NCBI GenBank assembly: GCA_016177465.1
Contig: JACOVF010000133.1
Span: 1 to 34,160, forward strand
DNA: 34,160 bases
Origin: Gemmatimonadota bacterium
GTDB taxonomy: Bacteria > Gemmatimonadota > Gemmatimonadetes > Gemmatimonadales > GWC2-71-9
Direction of reading: 5' to 3'
Shown here: positions 8,611-17,027 of the stretch, piece by piece
Position numbering within the stretch: the stretch's first letter is position 1
How the letters are laid out: each line of letters opens with the position of its first letter
Notes under the pieces: generated by a model
Database searches by the model: none
The model's input: only the letters and a program-made list of their open reading frames with translations
Told to the model about the DNA's origin: nothing
Position numbers and translations under genes: made by a program

Positions 8611-8633
8611 GACTCACCACGCACGGCTCACGG
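8601..8633. repeat. Single-arm 7-mer array between dtd and maf
   Basis: On the minus strand this stretch reads as consecutive 7-mers of the form NNGTGAG (ccgtgag, ccgtgcg, tggtgag, tcgtgag, then tgagt). It contains the TGA stop of dtd and the GTG start of maf. No inverted partner was seen nearby. Degenerate, so this is a moderate call. Confidence 0.4.
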
Positions 8634-9074
8634 CCTCTCCAACAGCAGCGTGACCGGCCCGTCGTTCACCAGCTCGACCTCCATCATCGCGCCGAACGCG
8701 CCGGTCTCCACGGGGCGACCCGCGCCCTTGTCCTTAAGGAGCGCCACGAAGCGTTCGTACAGGGGAATCGCGATCTCAGGCGGCGCGGCGTCGGTGAAGC
8801 TGGGGCGCCGGCCCTTCCGTGCGTCGCCATAGAGCGTGAACTGAGAGACGACCAACACCCCACCCCCCACCTCCTCGAGCCCGCGGTTCATCTTTCCCTC
8901 CGCGTCCCCGAACAGCCGCAGCCCGAGGATCTTCTCCGCCATCCAGGCGAGGTGTTCGTCGGTGTCGGAGGGGGCGAAGCCGGCGAGCACGAGATACCCC
9001 ACCCCGATCGAGCCGGTGACGCGGCCGTCGACACGCACCGCGGCGCGCGAGACCCGCTGCAGGACCACCCTCAC
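8628..9074 (-). CDS. dtd: D-aminoacyl-tRNA deacylase
   Basis: A 148-residue proofreading enzyme that removes D-amino acids (and Gly) from mischarged tRNA, acting as a homodimer. Full-length for the family. The two signature motifs are present: SQFTLYGD at 77-84 and the Gly-cisPro motif GPVT at 139-142. The start is GTG at 9074 (first residues MRVVLQRVSRAAV, a typical Dtd beginning). It lies 13 bases downstream of the glmS stop in the same direction, so it is likely in the same transcript. Confidence 0.95.
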   Translation of the reverse strand: MRVVLQRVSRAAVRVDGRVTGSIGVGYLVLAGFAPSDTDEHLAWMAEKILGLRLFGDAEGKMNRGLEEVGGGVLVVSQFTLYGDARKGRRPSFTDAAPPEIAIPLYERFVALLKDKGAGRPVETGAFGAMMEVELVNDGPVTLLLERP

Positions 9075-9087
9075 CGCACCCCCGTCC

Positions 9088-10920
9088 TCATTCCACGGTC
9101 ACCGACTTGGCCAGGTTCCGCGGCTGGTCCACATTGCACCCCCGCCGCACCGCCATGTAATAGGCAAGGAGCTGGAGCGGTAGGACCGTGAGAATGGGGG
9201 TCAGCAAGTCGAGGGTCTCCGGAATCTCGATCTTCTGGTCCGCGAGCTTCGCCACACCGGAGTCGCCCTCGGTGACCACCGTGATCACGCGACCGCCGCG
9301 CGCCTTCACCTCCTCGACGTTGCTGACCACCTTCTGGTACACGGCGTCCTTCGGCGCCACGAACACCACGGGCATCAGGTCGTCGATCAGCGCGATCGGG
9401 CCGTGCTTCATCTCCGCCGCGGGGTATCCCTCGGCGTGGACGTAGGAGATCTCCTTCAGCTTGAGCGCGCCCTCGAGCGCCACAGGGAAGTTGTAGCCGC
9501 GCCCCAGGTAGAGGACGTTGCCCGCACGGATCAGCCGCTCGGCGATCCGCTCCACCTCCGGCGCCTTCGCCAGGACCCGCTCCACCAGCTCGGGGAGCCG
9601 CGCCAGCCCCTTCACGACCTCGCGCCCCTGCAGGATCGAGAGTGCGCGCAGCCGCCCCATCTTGAGGGTGAGCAGGGCGAGTGCCGCGATCTGGCTCGTG
9701 AACGCCTTGGTGGAGGCTACCCCGATCTCGGGCCCCGCGTGCAGGTAGATCCCGCCGTCCACCTCGCGCGCGATGGTCGAGCCGACCACGTTCACGAGGC
9801 CCAGGGTGCGCGCGCCGCGCCGCTTCGCCTCGCGCAGCGCCGCCAGCGTGTCGGCGGTCTCGCCCGACTGCGAGATCCCCACCACCAGCGTGCGCTCGTC
9901 GACGATCGGGTTGCGGTAGCGGAACTCGGAGGCGTACTCGACCTCCGTCGGGATGCGCGCCAGCTCCTCCATCATGTACTCGCCGATCAGCGCTGCGTGC
10001 CACGAGGTGCCGCAGGCAGTGATGACGATCCGGTTGATCTGGAGCAGGTCGGCGTCGCTCAGGTTCAGCCCGCCGAGCCGCACGTCGCCCTCGTCCTCAA
10101 GCAGGCGGCCGCGCAGCGTGTTCCGCAGGCTCTCCGGCTGCTCCATGATCTCCTTCAGCATGAAGTGCGGGTGGCCGCCGCGCTCGATGGTGGCCAGGTC
10201 CCAGTCCACCTGGGTCACCGTCTTGTCCTTCTCCACCGACGACAGGTCGAGGATCCGGTAATCCCCGGGCGTGATGACGGCGATCTCGCCGTCGTCCAGG
10301 TACACCACCGACCGCGTGTGCGCGAGCACCGCCGAGGCGTCCGAGGCGATGAAGTTCTCCCCGTTGCCGACCGCGACCAGCAGCGGTGAGCCGTGGCGCG
10401 CCGCAACCACCGTGTCGGGCTCGCGGGTCGAGATCACCGCGATGCCGTAGGTCCCCTCCACCTGTTGCAGGGCGGCCGCCACCGCGTCGGCCAGGCTCGC
10501 GCCCTTGCCGTGCAGCTCCTCGACCAGGTGCGCCAGCACTTCGGTGTCGGTCTCGGAGCGGAACACGTGGCCGCGCTTGGTCAGCGCGGGCCGCAACACG
10601 CCCGCGTTCTCGATGATGCCGTTGTGGACCAGCGCGAGCGTGCCGCCGCAGTCGGTGTGGGGGTGAGCGTTCGTGGTGTTCGGTACGCCGTGGGTGGCCC
10701 AGCGGGTGTGGGCGATCGCCGTGCGCCCTGCCGGCATCATCCCGGTCAGCTCCTTCTCCAGCACCGCGATCCTGCCGGCCGCTTTGTGGACCTCGATCCG
10801 GCCGCCGTCCACGACCGCCAGCCCCGCCGAATCGTAGCCCCGGTATTCGAGCCGCTTCAGTCCCTCGAGCACCAGCGCCGCCGCCGGGCGGGGACCGGTG
10901 TAGCCTACGATGCCGCACAT
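9088..10920 (-). CDS. glmS: Glutamine-fructose-6-phosphate aminotransferase
   Basis: Makes glucosamine-6-phosphate from fructose-6-phosphate and glutamine, the entry step to UDP-GlcNAc for peptidoglycan and LPS. 610 residues, normal length. Cys2 in MCGIVGYTG is the N-terminal glutaminase nucleophile; RLEYRGYDSAG, THTRWATHG-like and NGIIEN motifs follow. Two SIS sugar-isomerase domains occupy the C-terminal part (GTSWHAALIGEY, SQSGETADTLAAL, and a second domain with GRGYNFPVALEGALKLKE). The C-terminus LAKSVTVE is canonical. A longer frame upstream to 11415 is shadow; Cys must be residue 2, which fixes ATG at 10920. The start overlaps the end of glmM by 16 bases, consistent with co-expression. 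No glmS ribozyme is possible in this coding-packed 5' end. Confidence 0.97.
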   Translation of the reverse strand: MCGIVGYTGPRPAAALVLEGLKRLEYRGYDSAGLAVVDGGRIEVHKAAGRIAVLEKELTGMMPAGRTAIAHTRWATHGVPNTTNAHPHTDCGGTLALVHNGIIENAGVLRPALTKRGHVFRSETDTEVLAHLVEELHGKGASLADAVAAALQQVEGTYGIAVISTREPDTVVAARHGSPLLVAVGNGENFIASDASAVLAHTRSVVYLDDGEIAVITPGDYRILDLSSVEKDKTVTQVDWDLATIERGGHPHFMLKEIMEQPESLRNTLRGRLLEDEGDVRLGGLNLSDADLLQINRIVITACGTSWHAALIGEYMMEELARIPTEVEYASEFRYRNPIVDERTLVVGISQSGETADTLAALREAKRRGARTLGLVNVVGSTIAREVDGGIYLHAGPEIGVASTKAFTSQIAALALLTLKMGRLRALSILQGREVVKGLARLPELVERVLAKAPEVERIAERLIRAGNVLYLGRGYNFPVALEGALKLKEISYVHAEGYPAAEMKHGPIALIDDLMPVVFVAPKDAVYQKVVSNVEEVKARGGRVITVVTEGDSGVAKLADQKIEIPETLDLLTPILTVLPLQLLAYYMAVRRGCNVDQPRNLAKSVTVE

Positions 10921-12323
10921 AGTCGCCGTCCCTCGTCCACGAGTCGCTCCGCCGCTCCGGCCGTCGGCGCTTCCGCGATCAGCCGGATGACCGGTTCCGT
11001 CCCCGACGACCGCACGTGCAGCCACCGGTCCCGCCACGCGAGGCGCAGTCCGTCCTGCGTGTCCACCACCGCGTCGGCGAATTGCCGCCGCAGCGCCGCG
11101 TAGACCGGCTCGAGCGCCGGCCTCCGTGGCACCTTCGCCTTCACGATCGCGTACCGCGGCGACATCCGCACCAGTTCGCCGACGGTCCGTCCGTCCCGCG
11201 CCAGGAGCTCCAGCAGCAGCGCCGCCGCCAGCGGCGCGTCCCGCCCCACGTGTAGCGCCGGGAGGATCACGCCCCCGTTGCCCTCGCCCCCGATCGGCGC
11301 CTGCAGTTCGACGATCTTCCGTGCCACGTGCGCCTCGCCCACCGGGGTCCGCACCAGCTCGGCGCCGCAGTCGCGGGCGGCGTCCTCCACGACAAGGCTG
11401 GTGGAGAGGTTGCAAACCACAATTGGGCGGTTAGGCGGTTTGGCGGTCAGTCGCTTCCGGCGCGTCGCTAACCGCCTAACCGCCTGGCCGCCTAGTACTG
11501 CCCGCACCGCGAACGCCAGCGTGTAATCCTCTCCGATCGCCTCCCCGCGCTCGTCCACGATCGCCAGCCGGTCCACGTCCGGGTCCACCGCGATTCCGAC
11601 GTCGGCCTTGGAGCGCCGTACCAGGAGCCCGAGCTTGCCGAGCTGCTCCGGCACGGGCTCCGGCGGCCGCGGGAAGCGGCCGTCGGTCTCGACGTTCATT
11701 GCCGCGATCCGGCAGCCCAACCGCTCGAGCAGCGCCGGCATGATCGCGCCACCCGCGCCGCGCACCGTGTCGAGGGCGACGCGGAAGCGCCGCCGCCGGA
11801 TTCGGGGCACGTCAAGCGCCCGCAGCTTCAGCACTTGCTGGAGATGGCGCTCCACCGAGGAATCGTCGGCGCGCACGCGGCCGATCCCGGCGTAGTCGGC
11901 ACGCGGCGGACCCGCGTTCCCGGCCAACTCGCGCACGCGAGCCCCGTCGGCCCCATCAAGAAAAATGCCATCGGGCCCGACGAACTTGAGGGCGTTCCAT
12001 TCGATCGGATTGTGGCTCGCGGTGAGGATGATGCCGCCCGCCGCGCGGTGGTGCTCGACGGCGAGCTGCGCGGTCGGCGTGGTCGTGAGGCCGATGTCGA
12101 TCACGTCGCAGCCGACGGAAACGAGCCCCGCCGTGGCGGCCGCGGAGAACATCGGTCCCGAAGTCCGGGCATCCCGCCCAAGAACCACTACCGGGCGAGC
12201 ACGTCTCCCAGCCTTCGCCCAGGCGCCGAAGGCGGCGGCGTAGCGCGCGATGACTTCCGGCGTGAGGTCCGTGCCCACGATGCCGCGCACGCCGGACACG
12301 CCGACCATCAGGGTGTCGGACAT
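10905..12323 (-). CDS. glmM: Phosphoglucosamine mutase / phosphomannomutase family (archaeal-like type)
   Basis: Alpha-D-phosphohexomutase, 472 residues. With glmS directly downstream it most likely interconverts glucosamine-6-phosphate and glucosamine-1-phosphate. Motifs: GVSGVRGIVG at 8-17, the phosphoserine loop TASHNP at 101-106 (Ser103), metal loop DPDVDR at 247-252, sugar loop GEGNGG at 346-351, and phosphate-binding RSSGTEP at 438-444. ATG 12323 was chosen because the family begins with a short lead before GVSGVRG; the frame reaches 12386 but that adds an unlikely tail. Residues about 277-300 (a basic stretch AVRRLATRRKRLTAKPPNRP) are encoded by a palindromic repeat inserted before the conserved VCNLSTSLVVED strand. 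ManB or PMM activity cannot be excluded. Confidence 0.9.
   Translation of the reverse strand: MSDTLMVGVSGVRGIVGTDLTPEVIARYAAAFGAWAKAGRRARPVVVLGRDARTSGPMFSAAATAGLVSVGCDVIDIGLTTTPTAQLAVEHHRAAGGIILTASHNPIEWNALKFVGPDGIFLDGADGARVRELAGNAGPPRADYAGIGRVRADDSSVERHLQQVLKLRALDVPRIRRRRFRVALDTVRGAGGAIMPALLERLGCRIAAMNVETDGRFPRPPEPVPEQLGKLGLLVRRSKADVGIAVDPDVDRLAIVDERGEAIGEDYTLAFAVRAVLGGQAVRRLATRRKRLTAKPPNRPIVVCNLSTSLVVEDAARDCGAELVRTPVGEAHVARKIVELQAPIGGEGNGGVILPALHVGRDAPLAAALLLELLARDGRTVGELVRMSPRYAIVKAKVPRRPALEPVYAALRRQFADAVVDTQDGLRLAWRDRWLHVRSSGTEPVIRLIAEAPTAGAAERLVDEGRRLCAAS
11424..11494. repeat. Palindromic tandem-unit hairpin inside glmM
   Basis: Left arm 11424-11450 is three 8-mers (GGCGGTTA-like). After a 17-base loop, the right arm 11468-11494 is the same array inverted. 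The two arms match at 22 of 27 positions by my count. The whole element is translated in frame within glmM (residues about 277-300). Confidence 0.8.
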
Positions 12324-12369
12324 GGCGGCAACGTAGGGAGGGGGGGAAGCCGAGTCAATCGGACGCGCG

Positions 12370-13455
12370 TCAGGCGCGTCGCGCATCCACGGCCCGGGCC
12401 GGCAGCCGGAGGGGCCGCGGCTCCGGGGTCGGGATCGGCAGGTCGGCCACCTCGGGGAAAGCGTGCTGGAACGCCGCCACTACGCGCCCGTCGAACTGGA
12501 TGCCCTGCCCCAGCTCCAGCTCCTGGAGCGCCCTGGCCACCGGCAACCCCGGCCGGTAGGGCCGCTCGCTCGTCATCGCGTCGAAGGCGTCGGCGACGCT
12601 GACCACCCGCACCTCCACGGGGATCGCGTCGCCCATCAGGCCGTCGGGCAGGCCGCGCCCGTCCAGCCGCTCGTGGTGCGACCGGACGATGGCGATGGCG
12701 ATGGGGGCGTCCTTGAGCAGGGGCCCGAGGATCCGGGCGCCGATGGCGGGGTGCTCCATGATGTGGAGGTACTCCGCGTCGCTCAGCTTCCCCGCCTTGT
12801 GCAGCACGACCTCGCTCACGCCGATTTTCCCGAGGTCGTGGAGCTCGGCGCCCAGGGCAATGGTGTTGACCGCCTCGTCGTCGAACCCGAGGGCGCGCGC
12901 AATACCGACCGCGTAGTTCGCGACGCGCACCGAGTGGCCGCGGGTGTAGGCGTCCTTCGCCTCGAGCGCGTGCACCAGGGCGTGCACGCCCTCGAGAAAC
13001 AGCTCCTCGATGCGGCGGGCCTGCACCTGCACGCGCCCTTCGAGATGGAGCTGGTAGCTCTTGTTCTCGAGGATGAGGCGGCGCTTGTCGAGGGCCTGGG
13101 TGACGCGCGCGCGAACCTCGTCGAGGTGAAACGGCTTGGCGAGGTAATCGAGGGCGCCGAGCTGCAGGCAGGCGACCGCGCTCTCGACTTCGGCGACGGC
13201 CGTAACCATGATGACCGCCGTCTCGGGCCAGCGGTGGACCACCTCCCGCAGCAGGGAGACACCGTCCATCTCCGGCATCCGTAGGTCGGAGATCACCAGC
13301 GGCACGGGCTCGCGCTCCAGCTCTCGCAGCGCTTCCACCCCCGACCCGGCCTCGCGGCACATGAACCCATCCCCCTCGAGCAGCCGGACCAGCACGCGCC
13401 GCAGCCGGGGCTCGTCGTCCACCACGAGGCAGGTCGTGACGTCAGGCGGCCGCAT
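12370..13455 (-). CDS. HD-GYP response regulator (probable c-di-GMP phosphodiesterase)
   Basis: A 361-residue two-component output protein. Residues 5-122 are a receiver domain (VVDDEP near 11-16, phospho-acceptor D57 in ISDLRMPEMDG, K107). A helical linker follows, then an HD-GYP domain (about 150-345) with ELHDLGKIG at 204-212 (HD at 206-207), EHPAIGARIL, and HHERLDGRGLPDGL at 260-273. The GYP signature here reads GLP, while the metal-binding HD and HH residues remain. Such proteins hydrolyse c-di-GMP when the receiver is phosphorylated. A TTG at 13461 is also possible; ATG 13455 is preferred. It is upstream of glmM (46-base gap) and divergent from the transsulfuration gene. No cognate kinase is adjacent. 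Confidence 0.93.
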   Translation of the reverse strand: MRPPDVTTCLVVDDEPRLRRVLVRLLEGDGFMCREAGSGVEALRELEREPVPLVISDLRMPEMDGVSLLREVVHRWPETAVIMVTAVAEVESAVACLQLGALDYLAKPFHLDEVRARVTQALDKRRLILENKSYQLHLEGRVQVQARRIEELFLEGVHALVHALEAKDAYTRGHSVRVANYAVGIARALGFDDEAVNTIALGAELHDLGKIGVSEVVLHKAGKLSDAEYLHIMEHPAIGARILGPLLKDAPIAIAIVRSHHERLDGRGLPDGLMGDAIPVEVRVVSVADAFDAMTSERPYRPGLPVARALQELELGQGIQFDGRVVAAFQHAFPEVADLPIPTPEPRPLRLPARAVDARRA

Positions 13456-13511
13456 ACGCAAGAACGTACGCGTCGCTTGCTCGACGCGAAAGGCGCCCTT
13501 ACGTTCCCGCC

Positions 13512-14681
13512 ATGACCAGGACGTCCGACCAGGACCTGACCCGCCGCCTCGGCACCCGGGCGGTCCACGCCGGCCAGATCCCCGACCCCCTCGCCGGCGC
13601 CGTGATGACGCCGATCTATCAGACGTCCACGTACATCCAAGAAGGACTGGGCCGACACAAGGGGTTTGAGTACGCCCGGACCCGGAATCCCACCCGCGAG
13701 GCGCTGGAGCGTAACGTGGCGGCCCTGGAGGGCGGCCGCCACGGCTTCGCCTTCGGCTCGGGGCTCGCGGCCCTCGACGCCGTGATGAAGCTGCTCTCGG
13801 CGGGCGACCACGTCGTCAGCGGCGAAAACGTGTACGGCGGGACGCACCGGCAGATGACCCACGTCTGGACGCGCATGGGGATGACGTTCTCGTTCGTGGA
13901 CGCCGCCGAGACGTCGAAGATCGCCGCCGCCGTGACGCCGCTGACGAAGCTGATCTACGCCGAGACACCCACGAATCCGATGATGCGGCTCTGCGACCTC
14001 CAGGCGGCGGGCGAGATCGCGAAACGAGCCGGGGCGCTGTTCGTCGTCGACAATACCTTCGCCACGCCCTGCTTCCAACGGCCGCTCGAGCTCGGCGCCG
14101 ACCTCGTGCTCCACTCGACCACGAAATACCTGAATGGCCACAGCGACATGGTGGGCGGCCTGCTGGTCACCGATCGCGACGACCTCGCCGAGCGCCTCGG
14201 CTTCCTGCAGAACTCGTCCGGCGCGGTGCCCGGCCCGTTCGACTGTTGGCTCGCCCTGCGCGGCGTCAAGACCCTCGCGCTGCGGATGCGCCAGCACGAC
14301 GCCAGCGGCCGCCGCATCGCCGAGTGGCTCACGCATCACCCCAAGGTGCAGACGGTCTACTATCCCGGACTCCCTTCCCATCCGCAGCACGACCTCGCCT
14401 GCCGCCAGATGAGCGGGTTCGGCGGGATGATCAGCATCGAGCTGGGCTCAGTGGAACGGGCGAAGCGGTTCGTAGAGCGCACGCGCATCTTCGCGCTCGC
14501 GGAGTCGCTGGGGGGTGTGGAGAGCCTGGTCGGCCACCCCGCCTCGATGACGCACGCGAGCGTGCCACCCGAGATGCGCGCAGCCATGGGACTCACCGAT
14601 AGCCTCGTCCGCCTGTCGGTGGGGATCGAGGACGTCGAGGACCTGATGGCAGACATCGACCAGGCGCTGGCGGAGGCGTGA
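13512..14681 (+). CDS. PLP-dependent transsulfuration enzyme (cystathionine gamma-synthase/lyase family)
   Basis: 389 residues, fold type I PLP enzyme of the Cys/Met metabolism family. Seen: YARTRNPTR near 54-62 (phosphate/PLP contact from the partner subunit), GSGLAALDAV (82-91), ETPTNPMM (151-158), VVDNTFATP (178-186) with the PLP-ring Asp, and the Schiff-base lysine K205 in HSTTKYLNGHSD. C-terminal SLGGVESLVGHPASMTH is typical. Family members act as cystathionine gamma-synthase, cystathionine beta- or gamma-lyase or O-acetylhomoserine sulfhydrylase; sequence inspection alone does not separate these, so no symbol is given. It stands alone: no other sulfur gene is nearby. The ATG at 13512 lies 56 bases from the divergent HD-GYP start. 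Confidence 0.9.
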   Translation: MTRTSDQDLTRRLGTRAVHAGQIPDPLAGAVMTPIYQTSTYIQEGLGRHKGFEYARTRNPTREALERNVAALEGGRHGFAFGSGLAALDAVMKLLSAGDHVVSGENVYGGTHRQMTHVWTRMGMTFSFVDAAETSKIAAAVTPLTKLIYAETPTNPMMRLCDLQAAGEIAKRAGALFVVDNTFATPCFQRPLELGADLVLHSTTKYLNGHSDMVGGLLVTDRDDLAERLGFLQNSSGAVPGPFDCWLALRGVKTLALRMRQHDASGRRIAEWLTHHPKVQTVYYPGLPSHPQHDLACRQMSGFGGMISIELGSVERAKRFVERTRIFALAESLGGVESLVGHPASMTHASVPPEMRAAMGLTDSLVRLSVGIEDVEDLMADIDQALAEA

Positions 14682-14714
14682 TGTCGCATTCCGAAACTTC
14701 AGTCCTGACGAGGC

Positions 14715-14729
14715 GTAGGGACACCCTAC
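14715..14729 (+). other. Small inverted repeat before the M48 gene
   Basis: GTAGGG, a 3-base spacer, then CCCTAC form a short hairpin just upstream of the strong Shine-Dalgarno AGGGAGG (14734-14740). It may affect translation start or be chance; there is no T-run, so it is not a convincing terminator. Confidence 0.25.
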
Positions 14730-14745
14730 CCCCAGGGAGGACCGT

Positions 14746-15744
14746 ATGACCGAAGCCCCGGGCCTGCCCACCCAGCGGCCCCGCAAGATTCTCACGCAGA
14801 TCGCTCCCGTCACCTGGGAGCACCCCGCCGACCGCGCCGCGCTCCAGGCGCTGCGCGCGGTGCCCGGCTTCGACCAAGTGGTGAAGAAGATCGTCGGCTT
14901 CTTCGGCGAGCGCGGCATCCGGCTCCTGTTCCAGGCCAACGCCGTGCGCGTGGGGCCCACCCAGTTCCCGAAGCTCAACGCCCTGTACACGGACGTGCTC
15001 ACGTCCATGGACTGGGAGCCCAGGCCGGAGCTGTTCGTTTCCCAGACCCCGTTCGTCAACGCCGGCGCCTTCGGGATGGAGCGGCCCTTCATCGTGATCA
15101 ACTCCGGCGCCCTGAACTTGCTCGACGACGACGAGATGCGTGCGCTGCTCGGCCACGAGCTGGGTCACGTGATGAGCGGCCACGCGCTGTACCACACCAT
15201 CCTCGTGCTCATCCTCAACGTGAGCCTCGGGTTCCTCCCCTTCCTCGCCGGCATCGTGCTGCTCCCCATCCAGCTGGCACTGCTCGAGTGGTACCGCAAG
15301 AGCGAGCTCTCCTCCGACCGCGCCGGGCTGCTGGCGAGCCAGGACCCGCCGGCGTCGCTTCGCATGTTCCTCAAGATGGCGGGCGGCGGCGACATGAAGG
15401 AGATGGATCTCAACGCCTTCCTCGTCCAAGCGAAAGAGTACGAGGAGACCGGCGGCGCGATGGACCGCGTCTTCAAGATCCTCAACACGCTCGGCCAGTC
15501 GCACCCGTTCAACACGCTACGCGCCGCCGAGCTGCAGCGCTGGATCGAGGCCGGGCACTACGACCGCGTGCTGCGCGGCGAGTACGCGAAGCGCGGGCCC
15601 GAGGCCGAGAGCCGGCCGCTCGAGCAGGACATCGACGAGGCGCGCGACCACTATATGAAGGAAGCGAAAGCGGCGGTGCAGGACGTCGTCGACACTGCCA
15701 AGCGGGCCGCCCAGGCCTTCTCGGACGCCCTGAAGAAGAAGTGA
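14746..15744 (+). CDS. M48-family zinc metallopeptidase
   Basis: 332 residues. The zinc motif HELGH is at 137-141 within LLGHELGHVMSGH, and a third-ligand candidate Glu187 is in the SELSSDRAG block, both typical of M48 (HtpX/Ste24/BepA-like) peptidases. One long hydrophobic region (about 151-180, ILVLILNVSLGFLPFLAGIV) lies right after the active site and probably forms a membrane hairpin or helix pair. No signal peptide or N-terminal helix is seen, so the catalytic site is probably cytoplasmic or membrane-facing. The C-terminus is a charged, Ala/Lys-rich amphipathic helix. Start: ATG 14746 with AGGGAGG five bases upstream. It overlaps purD by four bases. Role inferred: membrane-protein quality control. 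Confidence 0.88.
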   Translation: MTEAPGLPTQRPRKILTQIAPVTWEHPADRAALQALRAVPGFDQVVKKIVGFFGERGIRLLFQANAVRVGPTQFPKLNALYTDVLTSMDWEPRPELFVSQTPFVNAGAFGMERPFIVINSGALNLLDDDEMRALLGHELGHVMSGHALYHTILVLILNVSLGFLPFLAGIVLLPIQLALLEWYRKSELSSDRAGLLASQDPPASLRMFLKMAGGGDMKEMDLNAFLVQAKEYEETGGAMDRVFKILNTLGQSHPFNTLRAAELQRWIEAGHYDRVLRGEYAKRGPEAESRPLEQDIDEARDHYMKEAKAAVQDVVDTAKRAAQAFSDALKKK

Positions 15745-17027
15745 GAGTCCTCGTCGTCGGCGGGGGCGGACGCGAGCACGCGCTCTGCTGGGCACTACGA
15801 CGCGACGCCCCCGACACGACGATCCTCGCGGCCCCAGGCAACCCCGGCACCGCCCACCTCGGCACCAATCTCCCCATTACCGCCACCGCCGTGGACGAGC
15901 TCGTCCGTGCGGCGCGCGCGCAACGTATCAACCTGGTCGTGGTCGGCCCCGAGGCGCCGCTCGCCCTGGGCCTCGCCGACCGGCTGCGCGCGGCGGGCAT
16001 CCCCGTCTTCGGCCCGAGCGCCGCCGCCGCGCGGCTCGAATCGTCCAAAGCGTTCGCCAAAGAGATCATGACGCAGGCCGGCGTCCCCACCGCCGCGGGC
16101 CGAACCTTCACCGACCTCGCCGCCGCCCTAGCGTACATCGGCGCGCGCCCGGAACCGCTCGTCGTGAAGGCCTCGGGCCTCGCGGGCGGCAAAGGCGCCG
16201 TTGTGTGCGCCACGCGCGCGGACGCCGCGGCGACGGCGCGGGCCTTCCTCCAGGAAGGGAAGCTGGGCGACGCGGGCCGCGAGATCGTGGTCGAGGAGTT
16301 TCTCAACGGGGAAGAGCTGTCGGTGCTGGCGCTGACCGACGGGGAGCGGACGCTGATCTTGCCCCCGGCCCAGGACCACAAGCGGCTGGGCGAAGGCGAT
16401 ACCGGCCCGAACACGGGCGGGATGGGCGCCTACACCCCGGTGGGCCTGACGACCCCGGGTCTGCTCGAGCGGGTGCGATGCGACGTGCTCGAGCCGACGC
16501 TCCGCGCCATGGCCGCCCGGGGCGCGCCCTACCAGGGCGTCTTGTACGCGGGGTTGATGGTGTCGCCGCTGGGCGTCCCCACCGTGCTGGAGTTCAACTG
16601 CCGCTTCGGTGATCCGGAAGCGCAGGTGGTCCTGCCGGTCTTGCCGCGCGGCGCGGCGACGCACCTGGCGGCGATCGCCGCGAACACCTGGAAACCGGCC
16701 GAGCGCGTGCTCGCGCCGACCGCCGCCGCGGTCACCACGGTGCTCGCGGCGCGCGGCTATCCGGGGCAACCCGAGACCGGAGCGGCGATCGCGATCCCCG
16801 AGGACCTGGGCCCCCAGATCGTCGTGTTCCATGCGGGCACCAAACGGGACGACGCGGGCACCCTCCGGGTGAGCGGCGGCCGGGTGCTCAACGTGACGGC
16901 GTTCGGAGCCAGCGTCGCCGAGGCGGCGGAGCGCAGCGCCGCCGCGTGCCAGCGCATCGCCTTCGAGGGGAAGGTCTACCGCCGGGACATCGGGCGCCGG
17001 GAAATCGAGCGTGCCCGAGCTCCCTGA
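15741..17027 (+). CDS. purD: Phosphoribosylamine-glycine ligase
   Basis: ATP-grasp enzyme making GAR from phosphoribosylamine, glycine and ATP in purine synthesis. 428 residues, normal length. Motifs: VLVVGGGGREHAL at the N-terminus, VVGPEAPLALGL, FGPSAAAARLESSKAFAKEIM, VVKASGLAGGKGAVV (ATP-grasp loop), HKRLGEGDTGPNTGGMGAY, and VLEFNCRFGDPEAQ (metal-binding Glu/Asn). The start is GTG at 15741, overlapping the M48 stop by four bases; the longer frame to 15288 is antisense-like shadow of the M48 gene. It overlaps mutM by 17 bases. Confidence 0.97.
   Translation: MRVLVVGGGGREHALCWALRRDAPDTTILAAPGNPGTAHLGTNLPITATAVDELVRAARAQRINLVVVGPEAPLALGLADRLRAAGIPVFGPSAAAARLESSKAFAKEIMTQAGVPTAAGRTFTDLAAALAYIGARPEPLVVKASGLAGGKGAVVCATRADAAATARAFLQEGKLGDAGREIVVEEFLNGEELSVLALTDGERTLILPPAQDHKRLGEGDTGPNTGGMGAYTPVGLTTPGLLERVRCDVLEPTLRAMAARGAPYQGVLYAGLMVSPLGVPTVLEFNCRFGDPEAQVVLPVLPRGAATHLAAIAANTWKPAERVLAPTAAAVTTVLAARGYPGQPETGAAIAIPEDLGPQIVVFHAGTKRDDAGTLRVSGGRVLNVTAFGASVAEAAERSAAACQRIAFEGKVYRRDIGRREIERARAP

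Noticed and set aside
11424..11494. Terminator or intergenic REP within glmM
   Set aside because: The frame passes through uninterrupted and the conserved glmM motifs continue on both sides, so it is an in-gene insertion rather than the end of a gene.
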